A model generated the notes under the pieces. It saw only the letters and a list, made by a program, of their open reading frames with translations, searched no databases and had not been told where the DNA came from. A program made the position numbers and the translations under genes. DNA of 64,000 bases from positions 148,581 through 212,580 of the forward strand of contig NZ_JMDW01000013.1 in the NCBI RefSeq assembly GCF_000691525.1. Reading direction: 5' to 3'. Shown piece after piece: positions 27,140 to 35,394 of this stretch (positions are counted from its first letter, which is position 1; the number at the start of each line of letters is the position of its first letter). Source of the stretch: Mycolicibacterium neoaurum ATCC 25795 (GTDB lineage: Bacteria; Actinomycetota; Actinomycetes; Mycobacteriales; Mycobacteriaceae).

Positions 27140-27436
27140 GTGGCCGCCAGTCAAGAAGAAATCATCGCCGGTCTCGCCGAGATCATCGAAGAGGTCACCG
27201 GCATCGAGCCCTCCGAGGTCACCCCGGAGAAGAGCTTCGTCGACGACCTGGACATCGACTCGCTGTCGATGGTCGAGATCGCCGTCCAGACCGAGGACAA
27301 GTACGGCGTGAAGATCCCCGATGAGGATCTCGCCGGTCTGCGCACCGTGGGTGACGTCGTCGCCTACATCCAGAAGCTCGAGGCCGAGAACCCCGAGGCC
27401 GCTGCCGCCCTGCGCGAGAAGTTTGGCTCGGAATGA
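27140..27436 (+). CDS. acpM: Meromycolate extension acyl carrier protein AcpM
   Basis: A 98-residue acyl carrier protein. The phosphopantetheine Ser is Ser41 in DLDIDSLSMVE. The four-helix ACP domain (about 1-82) is nearly identical to M. tuberculosis AcpM. The C-terminal extension is shorter than the 115-residue M. tuberculosis protein, ending in AAALREKFGSE. It carries growing meromycolate chains in FAS-II. GTG start with AAGGAG upstream. The stop overlaps the kasA start (ATGA). Confidence 0.97.
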   Translation: MAASQEEIIAGLAEIIEEVTGIEPSEVTPEKSFVDDLDIDSLSMVEIAVQTEDKYGVKIPDEDLAGLRTVGDVVAYIQKLEAENPEAAAALREKFGSE

Positions 27437-28683
27437 CCAAACCTTCCACTGCTAACGGCGGGTTCCCGAATGTCGTGGTAACCGCCGTCACGGCGACCAC
27501 GTCGCTGGCACCGGACATCGAGAGCACGTGGAAGGGCTTGCTGGCCGGCGAGAGCGGCATCCGCAAGCTCGAGGACGACTTCGTCGAGAAGTGGGACCTG
27601 GCAGCCAAGATCGGTGGGCACCTCAAGGAGCCGCTCGATCCGCTGATGTCACGTCTGGAAATGCGACGGATGTCCTACGTGCAGCGGATGGCCAAGTACC
27701 TCGGCAACCAGCTCTGGGAGACCGCGGGCAAGCCGGAGGTCGATCCCGACCGTTTCTCGGTCGTGATCGGCACCGGGCTCGGTGGCGGCGAGAAGATCGT
27801 CGAAACCTATGACGCGATGAACGAGGGCGGGCCCCGCAAGGTGTCCCCGCTCGCCGTTCAGATGATCATGCCCAACGGCGCAGCCGCCGTCGTCGGTCTC
27901 GAACTCGGGGCCCGTGCCGGTGTCATCACCCCCGTCTCGGCGTGTTCGTCGGGCTCGGAGGGCATCGCCCACGCATGGCGTCAGATCGTCATGGGTGATG
28001 CGGACATCGCGGTCTGCGGCGGCGTCGAGGGTGCCATCGAGGCGCTGCCGATCGCGGCGTTCTCGATGATGCGTGCGATGTCGACCCGCAACGATGATCC
28101 CGAGGCGGCTTCCCGGCCGTTCGACAAGGATCGTGACGGTTTCGTCTTCGGCGAGGCCGGCGCGCTCATGGTCATCGAGACCGAGGAGCACGCCCTGGCC
28201 CGTGGCGCCAAGCCGCTGGCCCGCCTGATGGGCGCCGGTATCACCTCCGATGCGTTCCACATGGTGGCTCCGGCCGCGGACGGCGCTCGCGCCGGCCAGG
28301 CCATGAAGCGCGCGATGGAGACCGCCGGGTTGTCTGCCAAGGACATCTCGCACGTCAACGCGCACGCTACGTCCACCTCGATCGGCGACGTCGCCGAGGC
28401 GAACGCCATCCGGGTCGCCGGTGTGGAGCACGCCGCGGTGTACGCGCCGAAGTCGGCGCTGGGCCACTCGATCGGTGCCGTCGGCGCCCTCGAGTCGATC
28501 CTGACCGTGCTGGCGCTGCGGGACGGTGTCATCCCGCCCACGCTCAACTACGAGACCCCCGATCCCGAGATCGATCTCGATGTTGTCGCGGGTGAGCCTC
28601 GTTATGGCGACTACCAGTACGCCATCAACAACTCGTTCGGTTTCGGTGGCCACAATGTGGCTCTGGCCTTCGGGCGGTACTGA
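27433..28683 (+). CDS. kasA: Beta-ketoacyl-ACP synthase KasA
   Basis: A 416-residue condensing enzyme of FAS-II. Catalytic residues are visible: Cys in VSACSSGSEG (near 171), His in NAHATSTSIGD (near 311), Lys in APKSALGHS (near 340) and His in the same segment (near 345). It performs early rounds of meromycolate elongation with malonyl-AcpM. Translationally coupled to acpM. It shares most of its sequence with kasB 58 bp downstream, an old tandem duplication. Confidence 0.97.
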   Translation: MTKPSTANGGFPNVVVTAVTATTSLAPDIESTWKGLLAGESGIRKLEDDFVEKWDLAAKIGGHLKEPLDPLMSRLEMRRMSYVQRMAKYLGNQLWETAGKPEVDPDRFSVVIGTGLGGGEKIVETYDAMNEGGPRKVSPLAVQMIMPNGAAAVVGLELGARAGVITPVSACSSGSEGIAHAWRQIVMGDADIAVCGGVEGAIEALPIAAFSMMRAMSTRNDDPEAASRPFDKDRDGFVFGEAGALMVIETEEHALARGAKPLARLMGAGITSDAFHMVAPAADGARAGQAMKRAMETAGLSAKDISHVNAHATSTSIGDVAEANAIRVAGVEHAAVYAPKSALGHSIGAVGALESILTVLALRDGVIPPTLNYETPDPEIDLDVVAGEPRYGDYQYAINNSFGFGGHNVALAFGRY

Positions 28684-28741
28684 GACAGAGCGTCACTGAG
28701 GCTTCAGAAGACAGGCCTTTTGGAAGATCGCAGTACATGAG

Positions 28742-30007
28742 GTGGGGAACGGCTTGAACAAGCTGTCTACGGGGAACGGTTTGCCCAACGTGGTCGTCAC
28801 TGGCATCGCCATGACGACCGCGTTGGCCACCGATGCCGAAACAACATGGAAGAAACTGCTCGCCGGTGAGAGTGGCATCCGCCGGCTCGATGACCCGTTC
28901 GTCGAGGAGTACGACCTGCCGGTCCGCATCGGTGGTCACCTACTGGAGGATTTCGAGGACGAGCTCAACCGCGTCGAGAAGCGGCGGCTGTCCTATCTGC
29001 AGAAGATGTCCACCGTCATCGGCCGACGCGTCTGGGAGAACGCCGGGTCCCCCGACGTCGACCCCAAGCGGTTGATGGTCTCCATCGGAACCGGCCTCGG
29101 CTCGGCGGAAGAACTGATCTTCGCCTACGACGGCATGCGGGCCAAGGGTCTACGGGCCGTCTCTCCGTTGGTCGTGCAGATGTACATGCCCAACGGCGCG
29201 GCCGCTGCCGTCGGACTGGAGCGCAAGGCCAAAGCCGGTGTGAACACCGTCATCTCGGCCTGCGCATCGGGATCGGAAGGTATCGCCAACGCGTGGCGCA
29301 ACATCGTCTTCGGTGAAGCCGATATCGCCATCTGCGGTGGCGTCGAGACCAAGATCGAGGCGGTACCCATCGCCGGGTTCGCCCAGATGCGCATCGTGCT
29401 GTCGAACACCAACGACGACCCGCAGGGCGCCTGTCGGCCATTCGACGTCGACCGCAACGGGTTCGTCTTCGGCGAAGGCGGCGCGATGATGGTCATCGAG
29501 ACCGAGGAGCACGCCAAGGCGCGCGGCGCCAACATCCTTGCTCGCATCATGGGTGCCAGCGTCACATCCGACGGCTTCCACATCGTGGCGCCGGACCCCA
29601 ACGGTGAGCAGGCCGGCCACGCGATGAGCCGGTCCATCGAGCTGGCGGGGCTACAGCCCTCGGATATCGACCATGTCAACGCGCACGCCACCGGCACGTC
29701 CGTCGGTGACGTCGCCGAAGGTGTGGCGATCAACAACGCCATGAAGGGCCACAAGCCCGCGGTGTACGCGCCCAAGTCCGCGCTGGGCCATTCGGTCGGT
29801 GCGGTCGGTGCGGTGGAGTCGATTCTCACCGTGCTCGCCTTGCGTGACGGGGTCATCCCGCCCACGCTGAACCTGAAGAATCTGGATCCCGAGATCGACC
29901 TGGACGTGGTGGCTGGCGAGCCGCGCACCGGCAACTACCAATACGCGATCAACAACTCGTTCGGATTCGGTGGGCACAATGTGGCGCTCACCTTCGGAAA
30001 GTACTGA
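28742..30007 (+). CDS. kasB: Beta-ketoacyl-ACP synthase KasB
   Basis: A 421-residue paralogue of KasA with the same triad: Cys in ISACASGSEG, His in NAHATGTSVGD, and Lys/His in APKSALGHSVG. KasB extends meromycolates to full length. The N-terminus is shorter than in the 438-residue M. tuberculosis protein. GTG at 28742 is used; TTG 28754, with GGTGGGGA in front, is a credible alternative giving MNKLSTGNG. Confidence 0.96.
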   Translation: MGNGLNKLSTGNGLPNVVVTGIAMTTALATDAETTWKKLLAGESGIRRLDDPFVEEYDLPVRIGGHLLEDFEDELNRVEKRRLSYLQKMSTVIGRRVWENAGSPDVDPKRLMVSIGTGLGSAEELIFAYDGMRAKGLRAVSPLVVQMYMPNGAAAAVGLERKAKAGVNTVISACASGSEGIANAWRNIVFGEADIAICGGVETKIEAVPIAGFAQMRIVLSNTNDDPQGACRPFDVDRNGFVFGEGGAMMVIETEEHAKARGANILARIMGASVTSDGFHIVAPDPNGEQAGHAMSRSIELAGLQPSDIDHVNAHATGTSVGDVAEGVAINNAMKGHKPAVYAPKSALGHSVGAVGAVESILTVLALRDGVIPPTLNLKNLDPEIDLDVVAGEPRTGNYQYAINNSFGFGGHNVALTFGKY

Positions 30008-30062
30008 ACAAAGTAAAACCCGAGGGCGCCGGTCACCATCCGACGCGTAAGAGGAGGACTGG

Positions 30063-31484
30063 ATGACCATCATGGCTCCCGAAGCGGCCGCCGAGTCGCT
30101 CGACCCACGTGATCCGCTGCTGCGGCTGAGCACGTTCTTCGACGACGGCAGCGTCGCGCTGCTGCACGAGCGCGACAAGTCCGGTGTGCTCGCCGCATCC
30201 GGCACCGTCAACGGTGTGAAGACCATCGCGTTCTGCACCGACGGCACCGTGATGGGCGGCGCGATGGGCATCGAGGGATGTGCGCACATCGTCGACGCCT
30301 ACGACACCGCCATCGAGGAGCAGAGCCCGATCGTGGGCATCTGGCACTCCGGCGGTGCGCGGCTGGCCGAGGGCGTCAAGGCGCTGCACGCGGTCGGTCT
30401 GGTCTTCGAGGCGATGATCCGGGCTTCGGGATACATCCCGCAGATCTCGGTGGTCGTCGGCTTCGCCGCCGGCGGCGCCGCCTACGGACCGGCACTGACC
30501 GACGTCATCATCATGGCCCCGGACAGCAAGGTCTTCGTGACCGGTCCGGACGTGGTGCGCAGCGTGACCGGCGAGGACGTCGACATGGTGTCCCTCGGCG
30601 GCCCGGAGGCCCATCACAAGAAGTCCGGCGTGTGCCACATCGTGGCCGACGACGAGCTCGACGCCTACGAGCGCGGCCGTCGCCTGGTCGGATTGTTCTG
30701 CCAGCAGGGCCATTTCGACCGCAGCAAGGCCGAGTCCGGTGATGTCGACCTCAAGGCCCTGATGCCCGAGTCGGCCCGCCGTGCCTACGATGTGCACCCC
30801 ATCGTCGAGGCGTTGTTGGATTCGGACGCCCCATTCGAGGAGTTCCAGTCCCGCTGGGCCCCGTCGATCGTGGTCGGCCTCGGCCGGCTCGCCGGCCGCT
30901 CGGTCGGCGTGATCGCCAACAACCCGCTGCGCCTCGGCGGCTGCCTGAACTCCGAGAGTGCCGAGAAGTCGGCACGTTTCGTGCGGTTGTGCGATGCCTT
31001 CGGCATCCCGCTGGTGGTCGTGGTGGACGTGCCGGGATACCTGCCCGGCGTCGACCAGGAGTGGGGTGGCGTGGTCCGGCGTGGTGCCAAACTGTTGCAC
31101 GCCTTCGGTGAGGCCACCGTCCCGCGGGTCACGCTGGTGACCCGCAAGATCTACGGCGGCGCCTACATCGCCATGAACTCCCGTTCGCTGGGCGCCACCA
31201 AGGTGTTCGCCTGGCCGGATGCCGAGGTAGCCGTCATGGGCGCCAAGGCCGCCGTCGGCATCCTGCACAAGCGCAAGCTCGCCGCCGCCGCGGACCATGA
31301 GCGCGATGCGCTGCACGAGGAACTGGCCGCCGAGCACGAGCGGATCGCCGGTGGGGTGGACAGTGCCATCGAGATCGGTGTGGTGGACGCCAAGATCGAT
31401 CCTGCGCACACCCGCAGCGTGATCACCCAGGCGCTGGCCGAGGCCCCCGCCCGGCGCGGTCGGCACAAGAACATCCCGCTGTAA
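30063..31484 (+). CDS. accD6: Acetyl/propionyl-CoA carboxylase beta subunit AccD6
   Basis: A 473-residue carboxyltransferase subunit, last gene of the FAS-II operon. The N-domain oxyanion segment is WHSGGARLAEG with VVVGFAAGGAAYGPAL, and the C-domain has VDVPGYLPGVDQEWGGVVR and TRKIYGGAYIAMNS. With AccA3 it makes malonyl-CoA for FabD. AGAGGAGG precedes the ATG. It is followed by a long bidirectional terminator. Confidence 0.97.
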   Translation: MTIMAPEAAAESLDPRDPLLRLSTFFDDGSVALLHERDKSGVLAASGTVNGVKTIAFCTDGTVMGGAMGIEGCAHIVDAYDTAIEEQSPIVGIWHSGGARLAEGVKALHAVGLVFEAMIRASGYIPQISVVVGFAAGGAAYGPALTDVIIMAPDSKVFVTGPDVVRSVTGEDVDMVSLGGPEAHHKKSGVCHIVADDELDAYERGRRLVGLFCQQGHFDRSKAESGDVDLKALMPESARRAYDVHPIVEALLDSDAPFEEFQSRWAPSIVVGLGRLAGRSVGVIANNPLRLGGCLNSESAEKSARFVRLCDAFGIPLVVVVDVPGYLPGVDQEWGGVVRRGAKLLHAFGEATVPRVTLVTRKIYGGAYIAMNSRSLGATKVFAWPDAEVAVMGAKAAVGILHKRKLAAAADHERDALHEELAAEHERIAGGVDSAIEIGVVDAKIDPAHTRSVITQALAEAPARRGRHKNIPL

Positions 31485-31497
31485 CCTTCAGCCGGGC

Positions 31498-31554
31498 CGA
31501 ATGGCCGGTGACGACACGCTCTCCCCGGAAAGCCGTGTCATCACCGGCCATTCG
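31498..31554. terminator. Long bidirectional terminator between accD6 and an SDR gene
   Basis: Two 21-base arms (31498-31518 and 31534-31554) match at 20 of 21 positions around a 15-base loop. They lie between convergent genes, 13 bp after accD6 and 17 bp from the SDR stop. No U-tract. Confidence 0.85.
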
Positions 31555-31571
31555 CCGTGTCAGCGGGTGGT

Positions 31572-32321
31572 TCAGCGGGTGGTGTAGCCGCCGTTGGCGA
31601 AGACGGTCTGCCCGGTGATCCAATGTCCCTCGCCGGCAAGGAACAACACCAGCGGGGCGATGTCCTCGATGCGCGTCAGACGCCCGCCCATGCCCTGGGA
31701 CTTGTGGAACTCCACCCGCTCGGGGGTCTCCTGACCGTAGAAGAACGGCGTGTCCATCGGACCGGGGCCGATGTTGTTGACGTTGATCCCGCGCGCCGCG
31801 AACTCCTTGGCGGCCGCGCGGGTGAAGTGCTCGACCGGGCTCTTGGCGCCGGCATAGGTGGAATAGCCGTCGGTGAATGCGGCCAGCAGGGCGGTGACGA
31901 TGGTGATGACCGAGCCGTTGTCGGCGAGGCGACGCCCCGCCTGCTGCAGGAAGAAGTAGGCCGCCTTGGCATTGATGTCGAACATGGAGTCGTACTCGGC
32001 CTCGGTGGTCTCCACGATGGGCTTGCGCAGGACCTTGCCCACGGTGTTGATCGCGATATCGACTCCCCCGAACGCATCGACGGCGGTGTCGAACAACCTC
32101 TCGACATTGGCGGGCACGGTCAGATCGCCCTGCACCTTGATGGCCTTGACGCCGGCCCGCTCGGCCTCGGCGACCGTCGCATCGGCATCGGCCTCGGTGG
32201 CCGAACTGTTGTAGTGCACCGCGACATTGACACCGCGATGCGCCAGACTCCGGCTGATCAGACCACCCAGATTCTTGGCACCGGCCGCGACGACTGCTGA
32301 CTTTCCCGTGATTTCGCTCAT
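31572..32321 (-). CDS. Short-chain dehydrogenase/reductase
   Basis: A 249-residue SDR. The nucleotide motif is the unusual AAGAKNLGGLISR. YSTYAGAK gives the catalytic YxxxK, but the position of the usual catalytic Ser, 13 residues earlier, is Thr (IVTALLAAF). FFLQQAGRRL and GPGPMDTPFF are family-like. Substrate unknown. Start: TAGCGT (complement 32329-32334) lies 7 nt before the ATG at 32321. It is divergent from the LysR-type gene, its likely regulator. Confidence 0.9.
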   Translation of the reverse strand: MSEITGKSAVVAAGAKNLGGLISRSLAHRGVNVAVHYNSSATEADADATVAEAERAGVKAIKVQGDLTVPANVERLFDTAVDAFGGVDIAINTVGKVLRKPIVETTEAEYDSMFDINAKAAYFFLQQAGRRLADNGSVITIVTALLAAFTDGYSTYAGAKSPVEHFTRAAAKEFAARGINVNNIGPGPMDTPFFYGQETPERVEFHKSQGMGGRLTRIEDIAPLVLFLAGEGHWITGQTVFANGGYTTR

Positions 32322-32328
32322 GTATCGC

Positions 32329-32334
32329 ACGCTA
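32329..32334 (-). promoter_or_regulatory. Leaderless -10 element of the SDR gene
   Basis: TAGCGT with a 7-nt gap to the ATG at 32321. Confidence 0.5.
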
Positions 32335-32378
32335 TCGACCGGTCAAACAATTGGAAAACAGATATAAACTGACTTATG

Positions 32379-32393
32379 ACAAGTGATACTTGT
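32379..32393. promoter_or_regulatory. ACAAGT-GAT-ACTTGT palindrome, candidate LysR-type site
   Basis: A perfect 6-bp inverted repeat with a 3-base spacer in the 83-bp divergent gap. Its last base is the first base of the LysR gene's TAGATT -10 hexamer (32393-32398), and its centre is about 65 bp upstream of the SDR start, the usual LysR activation distance. Confidence 0.6.
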
Positions 32394-32404
32394 AGATTGA
32401 TCGT

Positions 32405-33274
32405 ATGACTCTCGACCTTCGGCGACTGGGCCACTTCGTCGCCGTGGCCGAGGCAGGTAGCTTCACCGCCGCAGCGACCACCCTGCACATCACCCAGCAG
32501 GCGCTGAGCCAATCGGTCCAGCTGCTCGAAAAAGAGCTCGGTGCCGAGCTTTTCACCCGGTCCGGACGCCGCATCACCCCGACCGCGGCCGGCGCACAAC
32601 TGCTGATCGAAGGACGGGTACTGCTGGCGGCCGCCGAGACCGTGGCCAATCGGGTGTCGCGAACCGCCGGGGATAGCCCCGAGGTGTTCGTGGTGGGACA
32701 CACCCCGGCACTGAGCTCGGCCGAGGTGTACACCAGGCTCGAACCCGCGATCGACGGCTTCACCCACCTGTCGGTCACCTGCCGCCAGATGTATCCCGGC
32801 GAGCTGCTGCGCGAGATCCTCGACGGCACCGTGCACCTGGGGCTACGCCGCGGCATCGCGCCCACCGCCGAACTATCTTCAGCCACCATCGGTTACGACC
32901 GGGTCAGGGTTGCCGTACCTCGTGAGCACCGGTTGGCCGACGCCACGGTCATCGACATCCGCGAACTGGCCGGCGAGCAGATCGCCCTGTGGGCACCACC
33001 GGGCGCCTCGTACTACAGCGACTTCCTGATGGGCGCATGCCGGCGAGCGGGTTTCGAGCCAGACTTCGTCGTCAGCCGTGTCCAGGGCTCGGCGACGGTC
33101 GCCGCGCCGCTGACCACCGGGGCGCCGGCGTTCGTCACCACCCAGGCCGGGCCGGAGATGGATGGCCGGGTACGGGTCATCGACCTCGAACCCGATCTCC
33201 TCGTCGGTGTACAGGCACTGTGGCAACGGCACACCCGGTCGGCATTCCGTGACGCCGTTCTCGCGGCCCGCTGA
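32405..33274 (+). CDS. LysR family transcriptional regulator
   Basis: A 289-residue LTTR. The N-terminal winged HTH is LRRLGHFVAVAEAGSFTAAA followed by LHITQQALSQSVQLLEKEL; the C-terminal substrate-binding domain runs from about residue 90. Start ATG 32405, 6 nt after TAGATT, so leaderless. It probably represses itself and controls the divergent SDR gene through the palindrome between them. The effector cannot be guessed. It ends 1 bp from the convergent glpD. Confidence 0.92.
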   Translation: MTLDLRRLGHFVAVAEAGSFTAAATTLHITQQALSQSVQLLEKELGAELFTRSGRRITPTAAGAQLLIEGRVLLAAAETVANRVSRTAGDSPEVFVVGHTPALSSAEVYTRLEPAIDGFTHLSVTCRQMYPGELLREILDGTVHLGLRRGIAPTAELSSATIGYDRVRVAVPREHRLADATVIDIRELAGEQIALWAPPGASYYSDFLMGACRRAGFEPDFVVSRVQGSATVAAPLTTGAPAFVTTQAGPEMDGRVRVIDLEPDLLVGVQALWQRHTRSAFRDAVLAAR

Positions 33275-33275
33275 G

Positions 33276-34805
33276 TCAGACGAACTCGGCCGCCGCCGCC
33301 TCGGCGCGCTCCCGGTCGCCGGCGACCAGACCGATCCTGGTTCGCCGGTCCAGGATGTCGTCCACGGTCAGGGCCCCCTCATGGGTGACCGCATACTCGA
33401 ATTCGGCACGCAGCACGTCTATTCCATCGGCCACCTGCTCGGCGGGCCGGTCACAGCTCGCGGTGGCGAGGACATTCGACGCCTCGGCACCATAGCGGGC
33501 CATCAGGGACGCCGGCATCGGCATCGACGTGGATCGAGCGGCGACCGGGTTGGCGGGTGCACCGACCAGCGGCAGGTCACGGGTTCGGCAGGGTCCCGCG
33601 GTAAGCCGGCGCCGGGTGATCGCCTGATTCACCACATCCTCTGCCATGTAACGGTATTCGGTCAGCTTGCCACCGACGACGCTGATGACGCCGTCGGGCG
33701 ACTCGGTGACGGCGTGGTCACGCGACAGGTCCGCTGTCTCGCCCTCGCTCTCGATCAGCGGGCGCAGCCCGGCGTAGGCGCCACGTATGTCGTCCTCGGT
33801 CAGTGCGGTGTCCAGCGCGGTGTTGACGGTATCGAGCAAGAAGCGCACCTCGGCCGGGATGGGTTCTGGCACATCGGGTATCGGCCCGGGGGCATCCTCG
33901 TCGGTGAGGCCCAGGTACACCCTGCCGAGCTGTTCGGGCATCGCGAAGACGAATCGGTTCAGCGCACCGGGAATCGGGATGGTCAGTGCCGCGGTGGGAT
34001 TACCGAAGGCGGCTGCGTCGAACACCAGGTGCGTGCCGCGGCTGGGCCGCAGGCGGATGGTCCGGTCGACCTCCCCCGCCCACACCCCGGTGGCGTTGAC
34101 GACGGCACGCGATCGCAGCGCCATGGTCTGCCCGGTGAGCTCATCGGTCAACATCACCGAATCACCTTGCGCGCCCGTCACATTCGTCCGGGTCAGAATG
34201 ATTGCGCCGTGCTGGGCCGCGGTGCGCGCCACCGCCGTGACCAGGCGCGCATCGTCGATGAGCTGACCGTCATAGGCCAGGAATCCACCGTCCAGACCGG
34301 CGCGGCGCACGGTCGGAGCCAGGTCGACGGCCGCGGTGACACCGACCCGCCGCGAGCGCGGTAACACCGACGCCGGCGTGCCCGCCAGCCGGCGCAGCCC
34401 GTCACCGGCGAGGAATCCGGTGCGGACCAGCGCCCGCGCCGGGCGCCCCATCGCCGGCAACAGCGGCACCAGTTGCGGCATGGCGTTGACCAGGTGAGGT
34501 GCCGTGCGCGACATCAGGATTCCGCGTTCGACAGCACTGCGGCGGGCGATGCCGATATTGCCCGAGGCCAAGTAGCGCAATCCACCGTGGACCAGTTTGG
34601 AGCTCCAGCGGCTGGTCCCGAATGCCAGGTCGTGCTTTTCGGCCAACACCACGTTCAGGCCGCGGGATGCCGCGTCGAGGGCGATCCCGGTGCCGGTGAT
34701 GCCCCCACCGATGACCACCAGGTCGACGACGCCACCGTCGCCGAGTGCGGTCAACTCGGCGGTGCGGCGGGTCCGGTTGAGGGCGCTGTCGCGTATCGAG
34801 CTCAT
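33276..34805 (-). CDS. glpD: Aerobic glycerol-3-phosphate dehydrogenase
   Basis: A 509-residue flavoenzyme (Rv2249c-like). FAD motif VVIGGGITGTGIALDAASRG near residue 30, then FGTSRWSSKLVHGGLRYLAS, the GlpD signature, and DDIRGAYAGLRPLI. It oxidises glycerol-3-phosphate to DHAP at the membrane and feeds electrons to the quinone pool. Its ATG overlaps the TetR stop (ATGA), so both are on one transcript and TetR presumably controls it. Confidence 0.95.
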   Translation of the reverse strand: MSSIRDSALNRTRRTAELTALGDGGVVDLVVIGGGITGTGIALDAASRGLNVVLAEKHDLAFGTSRWSSKLVHGGLRYLASGNIGIARRSAVERGILMSRTAPHLVNAMPQLVPLLPAMGRPARALVRTGFLAGDGLRRLAGTPASVLPRSRRVGVTAAVDLAPTVRRAGLDGGFLAYDGQLIDDARLVTAVARTAAQHGAIILTRTNVTGAQGDSVMLTDELTGQTMALRSRAVVNATGVWAGEVDRTIRLRPSRGTHLVFDAAAFGNPTAALTIPIPGALNRFVFAMPEQLGRVYLGLTDEDAPGPIPDVPEPIPAEVRFLLDTVNTALDTALTEDDIRGAYAGLRPLIESEGETADLSRDHAVTESPDGVISVVGGKLTEYRYMAEDVVNQAITRRRLTAGPCRTRDLPLVGAPANPVAARSTSMPMPASLMARYGAEASNVLATASCDRPAEQVADGIDVLRAEFEYAVTHEGALTVDDILDRRTRIGLVAGDRERAEAAAAEFV

Positions 34806-35377
34806 GGCGTCAGATATCCGTTCAGGGCGTGGGCGAGTTCATCGGCGAGCGCGTCGGCGTCCAGGATCGGTTCGACCATCTGGGCGGACTGCACGGTGGA
34901 CTGGGTGATGAGCAGGCACATCGCGGCCAGCCGGCGCGGATCACCGGCGCGGACGCTGCCGTCTTCCTGGGCCAGTTTGAGTTGCCCGGCGACGGCGTCG
35001 ATGAGGATCTGCTGGCTGGTGCCGAGCCGCTCGGCGATGTACACCATGGCCAGCTCGGGTGCGTCGTGCAGGACCGACATCACGATCTGATCGTGGCGCA
35101 GTCGGCGTGCCACCCCGACGATGCGTGCCACCAGGGCACGGCGGCCGGTCTCGCTGTCCCCCGCGTCGTCGAGCACGCGCACCACACGGGCGGTCAGCAG
35201 CGCCGCAAGGATCGACTGGGTGTCCGGAAATCGGCGGTACACCGTCGGACGGCTGATCCCGGCACGACGGGCGATCTCGGCCAGTGTCACCCGGTCCACC
35301 CCATAGGCGAGCACGCACTCGGCGGCTGCGTCGAGAATACGATCCCCGACCGAGTCCTCGTTACTGATTGACACCAT
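34802..35377 (-). CDS. TetR family transcriptional regulator
   Basis: A 191-residue TetR protein at the place of Rv2250c. HTH: RVTLAEIARRAGISRPTVYR, then RFPDTQSIL. The C-terminal domain is the ligand-binding half. ATG 35377 has TACAGT 7 nt upstream (leaderless). It leads the minus-strand pair with glpD and is divergent from the FAD-oxidase/kinase pair with only 17 bp between starts. It is probably a local repressor of both, of lipid or glycerol-phosphate metabolism. Confidence 0.92.
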   Translation of the reverse strand: MVSISNEDSVGDRILDAAAECVLAYGVDRVTLAEIARRAGISRPTVYRRFPDTQSILAALLTARVVRVLDDAGDSETGRRALVARIVGVARRLRHDQIVMSVLHDAPELAMVYIAERLGTSQQILIDAVAGQLKLAQEDGSVRAGDPRRLAAMCLLITQSTVQSAQMVEPILDADALADELAHALNGYLTP

Positions 35378-35394
35378 GTGTAATACTGTAACGC
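35378..35394. promoter_or_regulatory. Overlapping divergent leaderless promoters of TetR-glpD and the flavoprotein operon
   Basis: The 17-bp gap holds TACAGT on the minus strand (35385-35390, 7 nt from ATG 35377) and TACTGT on the plus strand (35384-35389, 5 nt from ATG 35395). The two hexamers overlap in five bases, so only one polymerase can bind. The region gtaatactgtaac is partly palindromic and a natural TetR site. Confidence 0.6.
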
